Below are positions 17,057-22,429 of a stretch of 22,429 nucleotides of DNA, in pieces. The notes beneath the pieces are model-generated. The model saw nothing but the letters and a program-made list of their open reading frames with translations. It was not told the DNA's origin and ran no database searches. Both the position numbers and the translations under genes were made by a program. Location: NCBI RefSeq assembly GCF_004570345.1, contig NZ_SPQM01000080.1, forward strand, positions 1 through 22,429, written 5' to 3'. The DNA comes from Blastococcus sp. CT_GayMR20 (GTDB lineage Bacteria; Actinomycetota; Actinomycetes; Mycobacteriales; Geodermatophilaceae). How positions within the stretch are numbered: the stretch's first letter is position 1; every line of letters begins with the position of its first letter.

Positions 17057-17742
17057 GGCTCGGGCTCGGCGAGACGCACCCCGACGCCCCGGACCGTCTC
17101 CAGCAGGCGGGGCTCGGCGGCGGACTCACCCAGTTTGCGCCGCAGCCACGACAGGTGGACGTCGACGGTCTTGTCCGACCCGCCGTAGGGGAGCTGCCAC
17201 ACCTCGGTGAGCAGTTCCCGCTTGGAGACCACGGTGCCCACCCGCGCCGCGAGGTGCGCGAGGAGGTCGAACTCCTTCGGCGAGAGCTCGACCGCACGGC
17301 CGGCGAGGGTGACCCGCCGGCTGCGCGGGTCCACGACGAGGTCGCCGACCGTCACGGGCGCCAGCGCGGCGTCGGCGACGCCGGCAGCCCGTCGCAGGAC
17401 GGCGCGGATCCGGGCCTCGAGCTGGCCGGCCGGGAACGGCTTGACCACGTAGTCGTCGGCGCCGGCGTCCAGGGCCTGGACCACGCTCTCGTCGTCGTCC
17501 CTGGCCGTGGCCACGATGACCGGCACCGCCGAGACCGCCCGCAGCATCCGGAGCAGCTCCCGGCCGTCGAGGTCGGGCAGCCCCAGGTCCAGGACGACGA
17601 GGTCCGGGCGCTCGTCCACCGCCTGGCGCAGCCCGTCCAGCGCGGTCGCCGCCGAGCTCACGGCATGGCCCCGCTCGCGCAGGGCACGGATCAACGCCGA
17701 GCGGATGCGCTCGTCGTCCTCCACCACCAGCAGCTGGGCCAC
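17053..17742 (-). CDS. OmpR/PhoB-family response regulator
   Basis: DNA-binding partner of the downstream kinase, 229 residues. The receiver domain (1-118) has the acidic pair Asp9-Asp10 in VVEDDE, phospho-acceptor Asp52 in LDLGLPDLDG, Thr79 and Lys101 (DYVVKPF). The winged-helix effector domain (about 135-228) has the typical SPKEFDLLAHL, KRELLTEVW and VDVHLSWLRRKL segments. I chose GTG at 17742, which gives the normal start (AQLLVVEDD) and sits 7 bases after a TAGCGT -10-like box, suggesting a leaderless mRNA. An in-frame ATG 51 bases upstream (17793) would add 17 unconserved-looking residues. It is divergent from the secreted-protein gene; the 11-base-spaced repeats between them are its likely operator. 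Confidence 0.95.
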   Translation of the reverse strand: MAQLLVVEDDERIRSALIRALRERGHAVSSAATALDGLRQAVDERPDLVVLDLGLPDLDGRELLRMLRAVSAVPVIVATARDDDESVVQALDAGADDYVVKPFPAGQLEARIRAVLRRAAGVADAALAPVTVGDLVVDPRSRRVTLAGRAVELSPKEFDLLAHLAARVGTVVSKRELLTEVWQLPYGGSDKTVDVHLSWLRRKLGESAAEPRLLETVRGVGVRLAEPEP

Positions 17743-17749
17743 GTCGGCG

Positions 17750-17755
17750 ACGCTA
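17750..17755 (-). promoter_or_regulatory. -10-like box for a leaderless response-regulator mRNA
   Basis: On the - strand this reads TAGCGT (fits TANNNT), 7 bases before the GTG at 17742. That spacing places transcription start at the start codon, a frequent arrangement in actinobacteria. No clear -35 and no Shine-Dalgarno are visible. The mirror is at 4675-4680. Confidence 0.4.
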
Positions 17756-17810
17756 GCGCCGCCGGAGGCCGGTTCGCGGGCATCCGACCCCATCGGGGGA
17801 GCATCTGTGC

Positions 17811-17845
17811 GTCGCCTTGACGCCGCCTTGGGGTGGCCTTAACCC
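17811..17845 (+). promoter_or_regulatory. Three CCTT repeats at 11-base spacing: candidate response-regulator operator
   Basis: CCTTG, CCTTG and CCTTA begin at 17815, 17826 and 17837, exactly 11 bases apart, in the divergent region between the regulator and secreted-protein genes. OmpR/PhoB-family regulators bind tandem direct repeats with about 11-base periodicity on one face of the helix. TTGACG (17817-17822) and TAACCC (17840-17845), 17 bases apart, could be the overlapping promoter of the secreted-protein gene, giving RNA that starts shortly before its GGGAGGG ribosome site. That the neighbouring regulator binds here is inference. Confidence 0.55.
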
Positions 17846-17867
17846 TCGCCGCGGGAGGGTCTGCGCC

Positions 17868-18491
17868 ATGAACAGAACCATCGCCCTCGGAGCCGCCTGG
17901 AGCGCGTCCGCGGCGGCCGCTGTCGGCCTGGGCTTCCTGGCCGTGTCGCTGGTCGACGCGTCGGCATCCCCGGGCACCACCCCGGCGGCGGCGACGACGG
18001 GCGCATCGACCGCCTCGGCGACCCCCACCGCACCGGCACCCGGTGCCACCGCCGGTGAGTACGTGACCGTCGGTGGCACGGTCTTCGCCTCGTGCGTCGG
18101 GGGCGTGCCCAGCCTGGCCGGCGCGCCGGCACCCGGCTGGTGGGTGGACGACTCGAACGAGCCCGGTGAGGTGGAGTTCAAGAACGGCACGCACAAGGTC
18201 GAGGTGCACACCGTCTGCGTCGGCAGCGTGCCGCAGTTCTCCGACGAGGGCCTGCGGGCCGACGGCAGCGGGCACGGGAACGGTTCGGGCTCTCCGTCGT
18301 CGACCCCCAGCGGGTCGCCGAGCTCCACGTCCGGCCGGGACGACTCCGACGGCGACAGCTCCGGCCACGGATCGGGCAACTCCGGTTCGGACGACTCCGG
18401 CGGGGACGACAACTCCGGTCATGGCTCCGACGACTCCGGCGGCGACGACTCGTCCGGCCGGGGCGGCGGCGGGCACGGCTCGGACGACTGA
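17868..18491 (+). CDS. Exported Asp/Ser/Gly-rich protein of unknown function
   Basis: A 207-residue protein, unrecognised. The ATG at 17868 is preceded by GGGAGGG (17853-17859, 8 bases upstream) and gives an N-terminal export signal or membrane anchor (MNRTIALGAAW..., hydrophobic to about residue 30). An Ala/Thr/Pro-rich linker follows (31-65), then a compact middle section of about 60 residues with exactly two cysteines, Cys76 (CVGGVP) and Cys117 (CVGSVP). The shared CVGxVP motif and paired cysteines suggest a small disulfide-closed domain. From about residue 135 the protein is low-complexity Asp/Ser/Gly/His (DDSGGDD, GHGSDD), acidic and possibly cation-binding. It is divergent from the two-component genes and shares their putative operator, so it is probably regulated by them. 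An upstream TTG in frame (17817) is less likely. Confidence 0.75.
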   Translation: MNRTIALGAAWSASAAAAVGLGFLAVSLVDASASPGTTPAAATTGASTASATPTAPAPGATAGEYVTVGGTVFASCVGGVPSLAGAPAPGWWVDDSNEPGEVEFKNGTHKVEVHTVCVGSVPQFSDEGLRADGSGHGNGSGSPSSTPSGSPSSTSGRDDSDGDSSGHGSGNSGSDDSGGDDNSGHGSDDSGGDDSSGRGGGGHGSDD

Positions 18492-18503
18492 TCGTGGTTC
18501 GCG

Positions 18504-18533
18504 GGCCCGGCGCGGAAAACGGCGTGCCGGGCC
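18504..18533 (+). terminator. Strong hairpin between the secreted-protein gene and proS
   Basis: GGCCCGGCGCG pairs with CGTGCCGGGCC (one G-U) around an 8-base A-rich loop, an 11-bp stem. It begins 13 bases after the upstream stop codon and ends 1 base before the proS ribosome site (18535-18540). There is no U-run. It may terminate the secreted-protein mRNA, or act as leader structure controlling proS translation. Confidence 0.55.
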
Positions 18534-18548
18534 TGGGAGACTCCTCTC

Positions 18549-20297
18549 GTGCTGTTGCGGATGTCCTCCCTGTTCCTGCGAACCCTGCGTGACGACCCGG
18601 CCGACGCCGAGGTCCCCAGCCACCGCCTGCTGGTGCGCGGCGGCTATATCCGCCGGGCCGCGCCCGGCGGGTTCACCTGGCTGCCGCTGGGCTTCCGCGT
18701 CTTCCGCAACGTCGAGCGCGTCGTCCGCGAGGAGATGGACGCGATGGGTGCGCAGGAGGTGCACTTCCCCGCACTCCTGCCGCGCGAGCCCTACGAGGCG
18801 ACCAACCGGTGGACCGAGTACGGACCCAACCTCTTCCGGCTGCAGGACCGCCGGGGCAACGACTTCCTCCTGGGCCCCACCCACGAGGAGATGTTCACCC
18901 TGCTGGTGAAGGACCTGTACTCGTCGTACAAGGACCTGCCGCTGTCGCTGTACCAGATCCAGACCAAGTTCCGCGACGAGGCACGGCCGCGGGCCGGGCT
19001 GTTCCGCGGCCGCGAGTTCACGATGAAGGACAGCTACTCCTTCGACGTCGACGACGCCGGCCTCGACAGGTCCTACGCCGCGCACCGCGACGCCTACATC
19101 AAGGTCTTCGACCGGCTGGGCCTGGAGTACGTGATCGTCTCGGCCATGTCGGGCGCCATGGGCGGCTCGAAGAGCGAGGAGTTCCTGCACCCGACGTCGA
19201 TCGGGGAGGACACCTTCGTGCGCTCGCCCGGCGGTTACGCCGCGAACGTCGAGGCCGTCACGACCGTCGTCCCGGACGCGGTCCCGCTGGACGGCCTGCC
19301 CGAGGCGCACGTCGAGGACACTCCCGACACCCCGACCATCGAGACCCTCGTCGCCGTCGCCCAGGAGTTGTTCCCGGACGTCGGCTACACCGCGGCCTCG
19401 ACGCTGAAGAACGTCGTCGTCACGCTCGTGCACCCCGACGGCACCCGTGAGCCGCTGGTCATCGGCATCCCCGGCGACCGAGAGGTCGACGCCAAGCGGT
19501 TGGAGGCGCAGGTCGCGCCCGCGGAGGTCGAGCCGTTCACCGAGTTCGACCAGCACCCCGTGCTCGTGAAGGGCTACATCGGCCCGCAGGCGCTGGGCAG
19601 CGACAGCGAGTCGAAGATCCGGTACCTCGTCGACCCCCGCATCGTCCCCGGCAGCCGGTGGATCACCGGGGCAAACGAGCCCGGCAAGCACGTCTTCGAC
19701 CTCACGGCCGGCCGCGACTTCGGCTGGGACGGCGTGATCGAGGCCGCCGAGGTGCTGCCCGGCGACCCGGCCCCCGACGGATCCGGCCCGCTGGAGCTGG
19801 CCCGGGGCGTGGAGATGGGGCACATCTTCCAGCTGGGCCGCAAGTACGCCGAGGCGCTCGACCTCAAGGTGCTCGACGAGAACGGCAAGCTGGTCACGGT
19901 GACCATGGGCTCCTACGGCATCGGCGTCTCGCGCGCGGTCGCGGCCATCGCCGAGTCCACCCACGACGAGCTCGGCCTCTGCTGGCCCCGCGAGGTCGCC
20001 CCGGCCGACGTGCACGTCGTCGCCACCGGCAAGGACCCGGCGATCTTCGAAGCCGCGGAGACGCTGTCGGCCGAGCTGGTGGCTTCCGGGCTCACGGTCC
20101 TGTTCGACGACCGGCCCAAGGTCTCGCCCGGGGTGAAGTTCAAGGACGCCGAGCTGCTCGGGATGCCGACGATCGTCACCGTCGGCCGCGGCGTGGCCGA
20201 CGGGACCATCGAGGTTCGGGACCGGGCCACCGGGGAGCGCCAGGAGGTGCCGGTGGCCGACGCCGCGAGCGTCGTGCTGGCCGCCGTCCGGGGATGA
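18549..20297 (+). CDS. proS: Prolyl-tRNA synthetase ProRS, bacterial type
   Basis: This enzyme attaches proline to tRNA-Pro using ATP, in the cytosol. The 582 residues match the bacterial (editing-domain) form. The class II catalytic core has motif 1 around 57-78 ([14 protein letters not shown]), motif 2 at 141-157 ([10 protein letters not shown]...REF) and motif 3 near 457-462 (GIGVSR). Between motifs 2 and 3 lies the INS insertion (about 225-400) that hydrolyses mischarged Ala-tRNA-Pro. The C-terminal anticodon-binding domain covers about 475-575 ([22 protein letters not shown]). The GTG at 18549 is preferred because GGGAGA lies 8 bases upstream; an ATG at 18561 would remove only four residues. 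It is a single essential gene placed between the two-component module and the LGFP gene. Confidence 0.98.
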   Translation: MLLRMSSLFLRTLRDDPADAEVPSHRLLVRGGYIRRAAPGGFTWLPLGFRVFRNVERVVREEMDAMGAQEVHFPALLPREPYEATNRWTEYGPNLFRLQDRRGNDFLLGPTHEEMFTLLVKDLYSSYKDLPLSLYQIQTKFRDEARPRAGLFRGREFTMKDSYSFDVDDAGLDRSYAAHRDAYIKVFDRLGLEYVIVSAMSGAMGGSKSEEFLHPTSIGEDTFVRSPGGYAANVEAVTTVVPDAVPLDGLPEAHVEDTPDTPTIETLVAVAQELFPDVGYTAASTLKNVVVTLVHPDGTREPLVIGIPGDREVDAKRLEAQVAPAEVEPFTEFDQHPVLVKGYIGPQALGSDSESKIRYLVDPRIVPGSRWITGANEPGKHVFDLTAGRDFGWDGVIEAAEVLPGDPAPDGSGPLELARGVEMGHIFQLGRKYAEALDLKVLDENGKLVTVTMGSYGIGVSRAVAAIAESTHDELGLCWPREVAPADVHVVATGKDPAIFEAAETLSAELVASGLTVLFDDRPKVSPGVKFKDAELLGMPTIVTVGRGVADGTIEVRDRATGERQEVPVADAASVVLAAVRG

Positions 20298-20307
20298 CCG
20301 GAGCCGT

Positions 20308-20347
20308 GTGACGCCACGGTGACGGCGCATCCCTAGCGTGACGGCGC
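20308..20347 (+). promoter_or_regulatory. Candidate promoter with GTGACGGC repeats, LGFP gene
   Basis: GTGACGCC at 20308 and GTGACGGCGC at 20319 and 20338 form direct repeats (11 and 19 bases apart). TAGCGT at 20334-20339 fits a -10 box and would start RNA near 20346, giving a leader of about 38 bases. CCGTG/CACGG (20304-20308/20315-20319) is a small inverted repeat. Pattern only. The mirror is at 2083-2122. Confidence 0.35.
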
Positions 20348-20383
20348 GGGATCTCCCCGCATCCTTCAGGTGCGAGGTGTGTC

Positions 20384-20911
20384 ATGGCAGACGTCGTCGG
20401 CGCGATCCGCGACAAGTGGCTGGCCCTCGGCGGCGACCGGTTCACCGGCCCCGCCGTGGACGTCGAACGACCGACGTTCGACGGGGTCGGGCGGGCCCAG
20501 ACCTTCGCCCACGGCGTGGTCATCAGCTGGCACCCCCACCTCGGCGCCTTCGTGGTGTTCGGCGCCATCGGGCAGAAGTGGCAGTCGCTCGGGCGGGAGC
20601 AGTTCGGCTACCCCGTGACCGACGAGCTGGGCACGCCCGACGGCCGGGGTCGGTTCAACCACTTCCGGGCGATGCAGCTGGCAGGTGGCCCGGTGGCCTC
20701 GATCTACTGGACGCCGCAGACCGGCGCCAACGAGGTCCACGGCGCCATCCGGGCGGCCTGGGAGCGGACCGGCTTCGAACGGGGACCCCTCGGGTACCCG
20801 ACGAGTGACGAGTTCGGCACCGGGAAGCGGCGGAGCAACTTCGAGCACGGCTTCATCGACTGGACGCCGCAGCGCGGCGCGCAGGTGCACGGCCCGGTCC
20901 TGATCGATTAG
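20384..20911 (+). CDS. LGFP-repeat protein, 175 residues
   Basis: It consists almost entirely of three LGFP-type repeats of about 50-55 residues, each beginning GAI..(K/A)W and continuing to a glycine-proline core: FTGPAVD (repeat 1, about 6-58), FGYPVTDE (repeat 2, about 59-118) and [10 protein letters not shown] (repeat 3, about 119-170), each closing with a Trp/Tyr strand such as [13 protein letters not shown] repeats occur in actinobacterial cell-envelope proteins and are thought to help anchor or bind the cell wall. Here the protein starts directly with [12 protein letters not shown], with no signal peptide or membrane segment, so it is either cytosolic or exported in an unrecognised way. 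The ATG is supported by GCGAGG (20372-20377) 6 bases upstream. It appears monocistronic, with its own promoter and a weak hairpin after it. Confidence 0.88.
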   Translation: MADVVGAIRDKWLALGGDRFTGPAVDVERPTFDGVGRAQTFAHGVVISWHPHLGAFVVFGAIGQKWQSLGREQFGYPVTDELGTPDGRGRFNHFRAMQLAGGPVASIYWTPQTGANEVHGAIRAAWERTGFERGPLGYPTSDEFGTGKRRSNFEHGFIDWTPQRGAQVHGPVLID

Positions 20912-20914
20912 GCG

Positions 20915-20942
20915 GCCGCCGATCGGACGGCCGGACGGCGGC
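20915..20942 (+). terminator. Weak hairpin after the LGFP gene
   Basis: GCCGCC and GGCGGC pair around a 16-base loop that itself contains GC-rich self-complementary bases. It starts 4 bases after the stop codon. No U-run. The mirror is at 1488-1515. Confidence 0.3.
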
Positions 20943-20956
20943 TCTCCGGCGTCTGG

Positions 20957-20962
20957 CACAAT
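20957..20962 (+). promoter_or_regulatory. Candidate -10 box of the rpsP operon promoter
   Basis: CACAAT in the context TGGCACAATGG matches TATAAT at four of six positions and lies about 130 bases before the rpsP start, a usual place for this operon's promoter in actinobacteria. The -35 (around GGACGGC, 20933-20939) is weak. The ATG inside this box opens the rpsP frame early, but the intervening translation is not S16-like. The leader 20970-21092 shows no structure I can name. The mirror is at 1468-1473. Confidence 0.4.
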
Positions 20963-21092
20963 GGCGGGTCGAACACGACTGTCGGCGGCCCTCTCACCGT
21001 CGCGGCCCGTGTCCATGGCTCCGCCCCGGCGTACCCCCACACGTCGCTCCGGCGAGCAACCGATCCAGCGTTCGAGGAGTACACCACCCACC

Positions 21093-21611
21093 GTGGCCAC
21101 CAAGATCAAGCTCATGCGCCTGGGCAAGATGCGCGCGCCGTACTACCGCATCGTCGTCGCAGACGCCCGCACCAAGCGTGACGGCCGCTCGATCGAGACG
21201 ATCGGCAAGTACCACCCCAAGGAGGACCCCTCGTACATCGAGGTGGACTCCGACCGTGCGCAGTACTGGCTGGGTGTCGGCGCGCAGCCGACCGAGGCCG
21301 TCGCCGCCATCTTCCGGGTCACCGGTGACTGGCAGAAGTTCAAGGGCGAGGCCGCGCCGCCGCCCATGCGGGTGGCCGAGCCCAAGCCGGACAAGAAGGC
21401 CCTCTACGAGGCCGCCGTCCGCGCCGGCATGGACGAGCCGACCACCGAGGCGACCACCGCCAAGAAGAAGGCGGCGCCGAAGAAGGCCGCCGCCGCCGAG
21501 GCGCCCGCCGAGGCTCCCGAGGCTGCTGCCGAGACTCCCGCCGCGGAGGCCCCGGCTGCCGAGGCTCCCGCCGAGGAGACCCCGGCTCCCGCCGAGACGC
21601 CTGCCGAGTAA
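21093..21611 (+). CDS. rpsP: 30S ribosomal protein S16
   Basis: S16 is a primary 16S rRNA-binding protein needed for 30S assembly. The GTG at 21093 gives the canonical start [20 protein letters not shown], followed by [13 protein letters not shown] and [18 protein letters not shown]. The conserved domain ends near residue 85. The remaining half is a Lys- then Ala/Glu/Pro-rich low-complexity tail (repeats of EAPA), which lengthens the protein to 172 residues; such tails are usual in actinobacterial S16. GAGGAG at 21074-21079 is the likely ribosome site, 13 bases upstream, somewhat far. An upstream in-frame ATG (20961) overlaps the promoter and is rejected. First gene of rpsP - KH - rimM - trmD. 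Confidence 0.97.
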   Translation: MATKIKLMRLGKMRAPYYRIVVADARTKRDGRSIETIGKYHPKEDPSYIEVDSDRAQYWLGVGAQPTEAVAAIFRVTGDWQKFKGEAAPPPMRVAEPKPDKKALYEAAVRAGMDEPTTEATTAKKKAAPKKAAAAEAPAEAPEAAAETPAAEAPAAEAPAEETPAPAETPAE

Positions 21612-21614
21612 GAG

Positions 21615-21851
21615 GTGCTCGAAGAGGCGCTCGAGCACCTGGTCAAGGGCATCGTCGACCATCCCGAAGAGGTGACCGTCGACCTGCTCACCAACCGTCG
21701 CGGCAAGACCCTCGAGATCCGGGTGCACCCCGACGACCTCGGCAAGGTCATCGGCCGGGGCGGCCGCACCGCCAAGGCGCTGCGTCAGGTCATGACCGGT
21801 GTCGGCGGTCGCGGCCTCCGGGTCGACGTCGTCGACACCGACGGGCGCTGA
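21615..21851 (+). CDS. khpA: KH-domain RNA-binding protein KhpA
   Basis: A 78-residue single KH domain, the protein found between rpsP and rimM in Gram-positive bacteria (KhpA, formerly YlqC), an RNA-binding partner of KhpB/Jag-type proteins affecting mRNA and cell-size control in firmicutes. The GxxG loop that contacts RNA is GRGG at residues 47-50 in KVIGRGGRTAKALR. The flanking RRGKTLEIRVHP and LRVDVVD strands fit the fold. The GTG start lies only 3 bases after the rpsP stop, with the Shine-Dalgarno-like GAGTAAGAG overlapping that stop, so it is translationally coupled to rpsP. It ends 10 bases before the rimM start. Confidence 0.95.
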   Translation: MLEEALEHLVKGIVDHPEEVTVDLLTNRRGKTLEIRVHPDDLGKVIGRGGRTAKALRQVMTGVGGRGLRVDVVDTDGR

Positions 21852-21861
21852 GCACAACCTC

Positions 21862-22407
21862 TTGAGCGCCCCGCACGACCCCATCGACACCGTGGTGGTC
21901 GGCCGCATCGGCCGGCCCCACGGTGTCCGCGGTGACGTGACCGTCGAGGTGCGCACCGACGACCCGGACCTGCGCTTCGTGCCCGGGGCGGTCCTGCGCA
22001 CCGACCCCGCCGACCGCGGTCCCATCACGATCACCCGCGTGCACTGGCACGGCACGACCCTGCTGCTGGGTCTCGAGGGCGGGGACGGTCAGCCGATCGA
22101 CAGCCGCGAGGCGGCCGAGGCCGTCCGCAACACCGAACTCCTGGTCGACGTGGCCGATCTCCCCGAGATCGAGGACCCCGACTCGTTCTACGACCACCAG
22201 CTGGTCGGTCTCGCCGCCCGCCTGCCCGACGGGTCTGCGCTCGGCGAGGTGACGGCCGTCCGGCACGAGGCGCAGGACCTGCTGGTCGTCCGCCGGCCGG
22301 GCGCCCCGGACGCGCTGATCCCCTTCGTCTCGGCGATCGTGCCCACCGTGGACCTCGCCGGCGGTTTCGTGGTGGTGGACCCGCCCGAGGGCCTGCTGGA
22401 GCTATGA
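21862..22407 (+). CDS. rimM: Ribosome maturation factor RimM
   Basis: RimM helps fold the 3' domain of 16S rRNA around S19 during 30S maturation. With the TTG at 21862 it has 181 residues: an N-terminal RimM domain with the signature VVGRIGRPHGVRGDV (about 11-25) and a C-terminal PRC-barrel domain (about 100-175, FYDHQLVGL, DLLVVRRPG, ALIPFV). The start is uncertain: GTG codons at 21892 and 21895 would begin right at the signature, and a GTG at 21799 would overlap the KH gene by 53 bases with unconserved-looking sequence. I prefer TTG because it clears the KH gene and keeps a short leader of residues. The stop overlaps the trmD start (ATGA). Confidence 0.95.
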   Translation: MSAPHDPIDTVVVGRIGRPHGVRGDVTVEVRTDDPDLRFVPGAVLRTDPADRGPITITRVHWHGTTLLLGLEGGDGQPIDSREAAEAVRNTELLVDVADLPEIEDPDSFYDHQLVGLAARLPDGSALGEVTAVRHEAQDLLVVRRPGAPDALIPFVSAIVPTVDLAGGFVVVDPPEGLLEL

Positions 22408-22429
22408 GCGGCTCTGTGATCTGCCGGCT
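22404..22429 (+). CDS. trmD: Start of trmD (tRNA m1G37 methyltransferase), cut by the window end
   Basis: The ATG of ATGA overlaps the rimM stop and opens a frame of eight codons (MSGSVICR) before the sequence ends. The identity rests on position: trmD follows rimM in nearly all actinobacteria. The residues seen are too few to confirm it. Confidence 0.4.

Larger units (their letters stand above)
11292..22429. repeat. Right arm of the giant inverted repeat (11,138 bases)
   Basis: Reverse complement of 1-11138. Its inner edge at 11292 lies inside glnD, on a codon boundary, and is collinear with the spacer, so I take this arm as the native chromosomal order. Its outer edge falls 26 bases into trmD, at exactly the mirror of base 1. 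Confidence 0.97.

Noticed and set aside
15741..17297. 518-codon open frame overlapping the kinase and regulator genes in another frame (mirror 5133-6689)
   Set aside because: Arg/Gly/Ala-rich shadow frame. The kinase and regulator frames carry all the conserved motifs.
17788..17798. CCCC-ATC-GGGG mini inverted repeat in the divergent region
   Set aside because: A four-base stem at this GC content is expected by chance. Not reported as an operator.
20961..21092. Longer S16 start at ATG 20961
   Set aside because: It would add 44 residues unlike any S16 and begins within the probable -10 box.
21404..21605. Tandem GCCGAGGCTCCCGCC-like repeats as a CRISPR or minisatellite
   Set aside because: They are coding repeats of the S16 low-complexity tail, without regular spacers.
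1..22429. Terminal inverted repeats or hairpin telomeres of a linear replicon
   Set aside because: The turning point lies inside glnD with a 153-base coding loop, and the arms hold only conserved housekeeping genes, with no telomere, protelomerase or terminal-protein genes. A hairpin telomere would give a near-zero loop in non-coding DNA.
1..22429. Composite transposon or integron-like inverted duplication
   Set aside because: There is no transposase, integrase or recombinase gene, no insertion sequence and no target-site duplication anywhere in the window.

Overview
The window is one giant, essentially perfect inverted repeat. Bases 1-11138 are the reverse complement of bases 11292-22429 (position x pairs with 22430-x), and a unique 153-base spacer (11139-11291) lies in the middle. 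Every gene except the central one is therefore present twice, in mirror image, with identical translations wherever I compared them. The DNA is very GC-rich. Many starts are GTG or TTG, GlnD is of actinobacterial type, and the order glnD - ffh ... rpsP - KH protein - rimM - trmD is an actinobacterial housekeeping order. LGFP repeats and this layout suggest a high-GC actinomycete, possibly Geodermatophilaceae-like. The family assignment is inference.

Layout, read from the centre to the right end (the left arm is the mirror): C-terminal two thirds of glnD (+); a 63-residue zinc-ribbon protein (+); ffh, the SRP GTPase (+), overlapping by 4 bases a metal-dependent amidohydrolase (+); two back-to-back hairpins; a convergent two-component system read on the opposite strand (response regulator then histidine kinase, 4-base overlap); a divergent intergenic region with three CCTT elements at exact 11-base spacing; a secreted or membrane-anchored Asp/Ser/Gly-rich protein (+); a strong hairpin; proS (+); a three-repeat LGFP protein without signal peptide (+); then the rpsP - KH protein - rimM - trmD translation/RNA operon (+), with trmD cut after 26 bases by the end of the window. 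No gene-free stretch exceeds about 180 bases.

The genes are conventional: nitrogen-signal modification (GlnD), co-translational membrane targeting (Ffh), tRNA charging (ProRS), ribosome assembly (S16, RimM, KH protein), and one small sensor/regulator/secreted-protein module that probably forms a regulatory unit.

The striking object is the palindrome. The glnD reading frame runs without a break from the spacer into the right arm, and the spacer translates to GlnD-like protein. In the opposite direction the frame entering the spacer gives non-GlnD sequence. So spacer plus right arm is the authentic chromosome, and the abnormal joint is at 11138/11139. The symmetry extends to the last base of both ends, inside a housekeeping gene. 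This fits a fold-back (snap-back) chimera or an assembly-graph product better than a real chromosomal palindrome. I did not find a convincing novel biological system. The most interesting genuine biology is the candidate response-regulator operator, the secreted-protein module and the double-hairpin convergent terminator.
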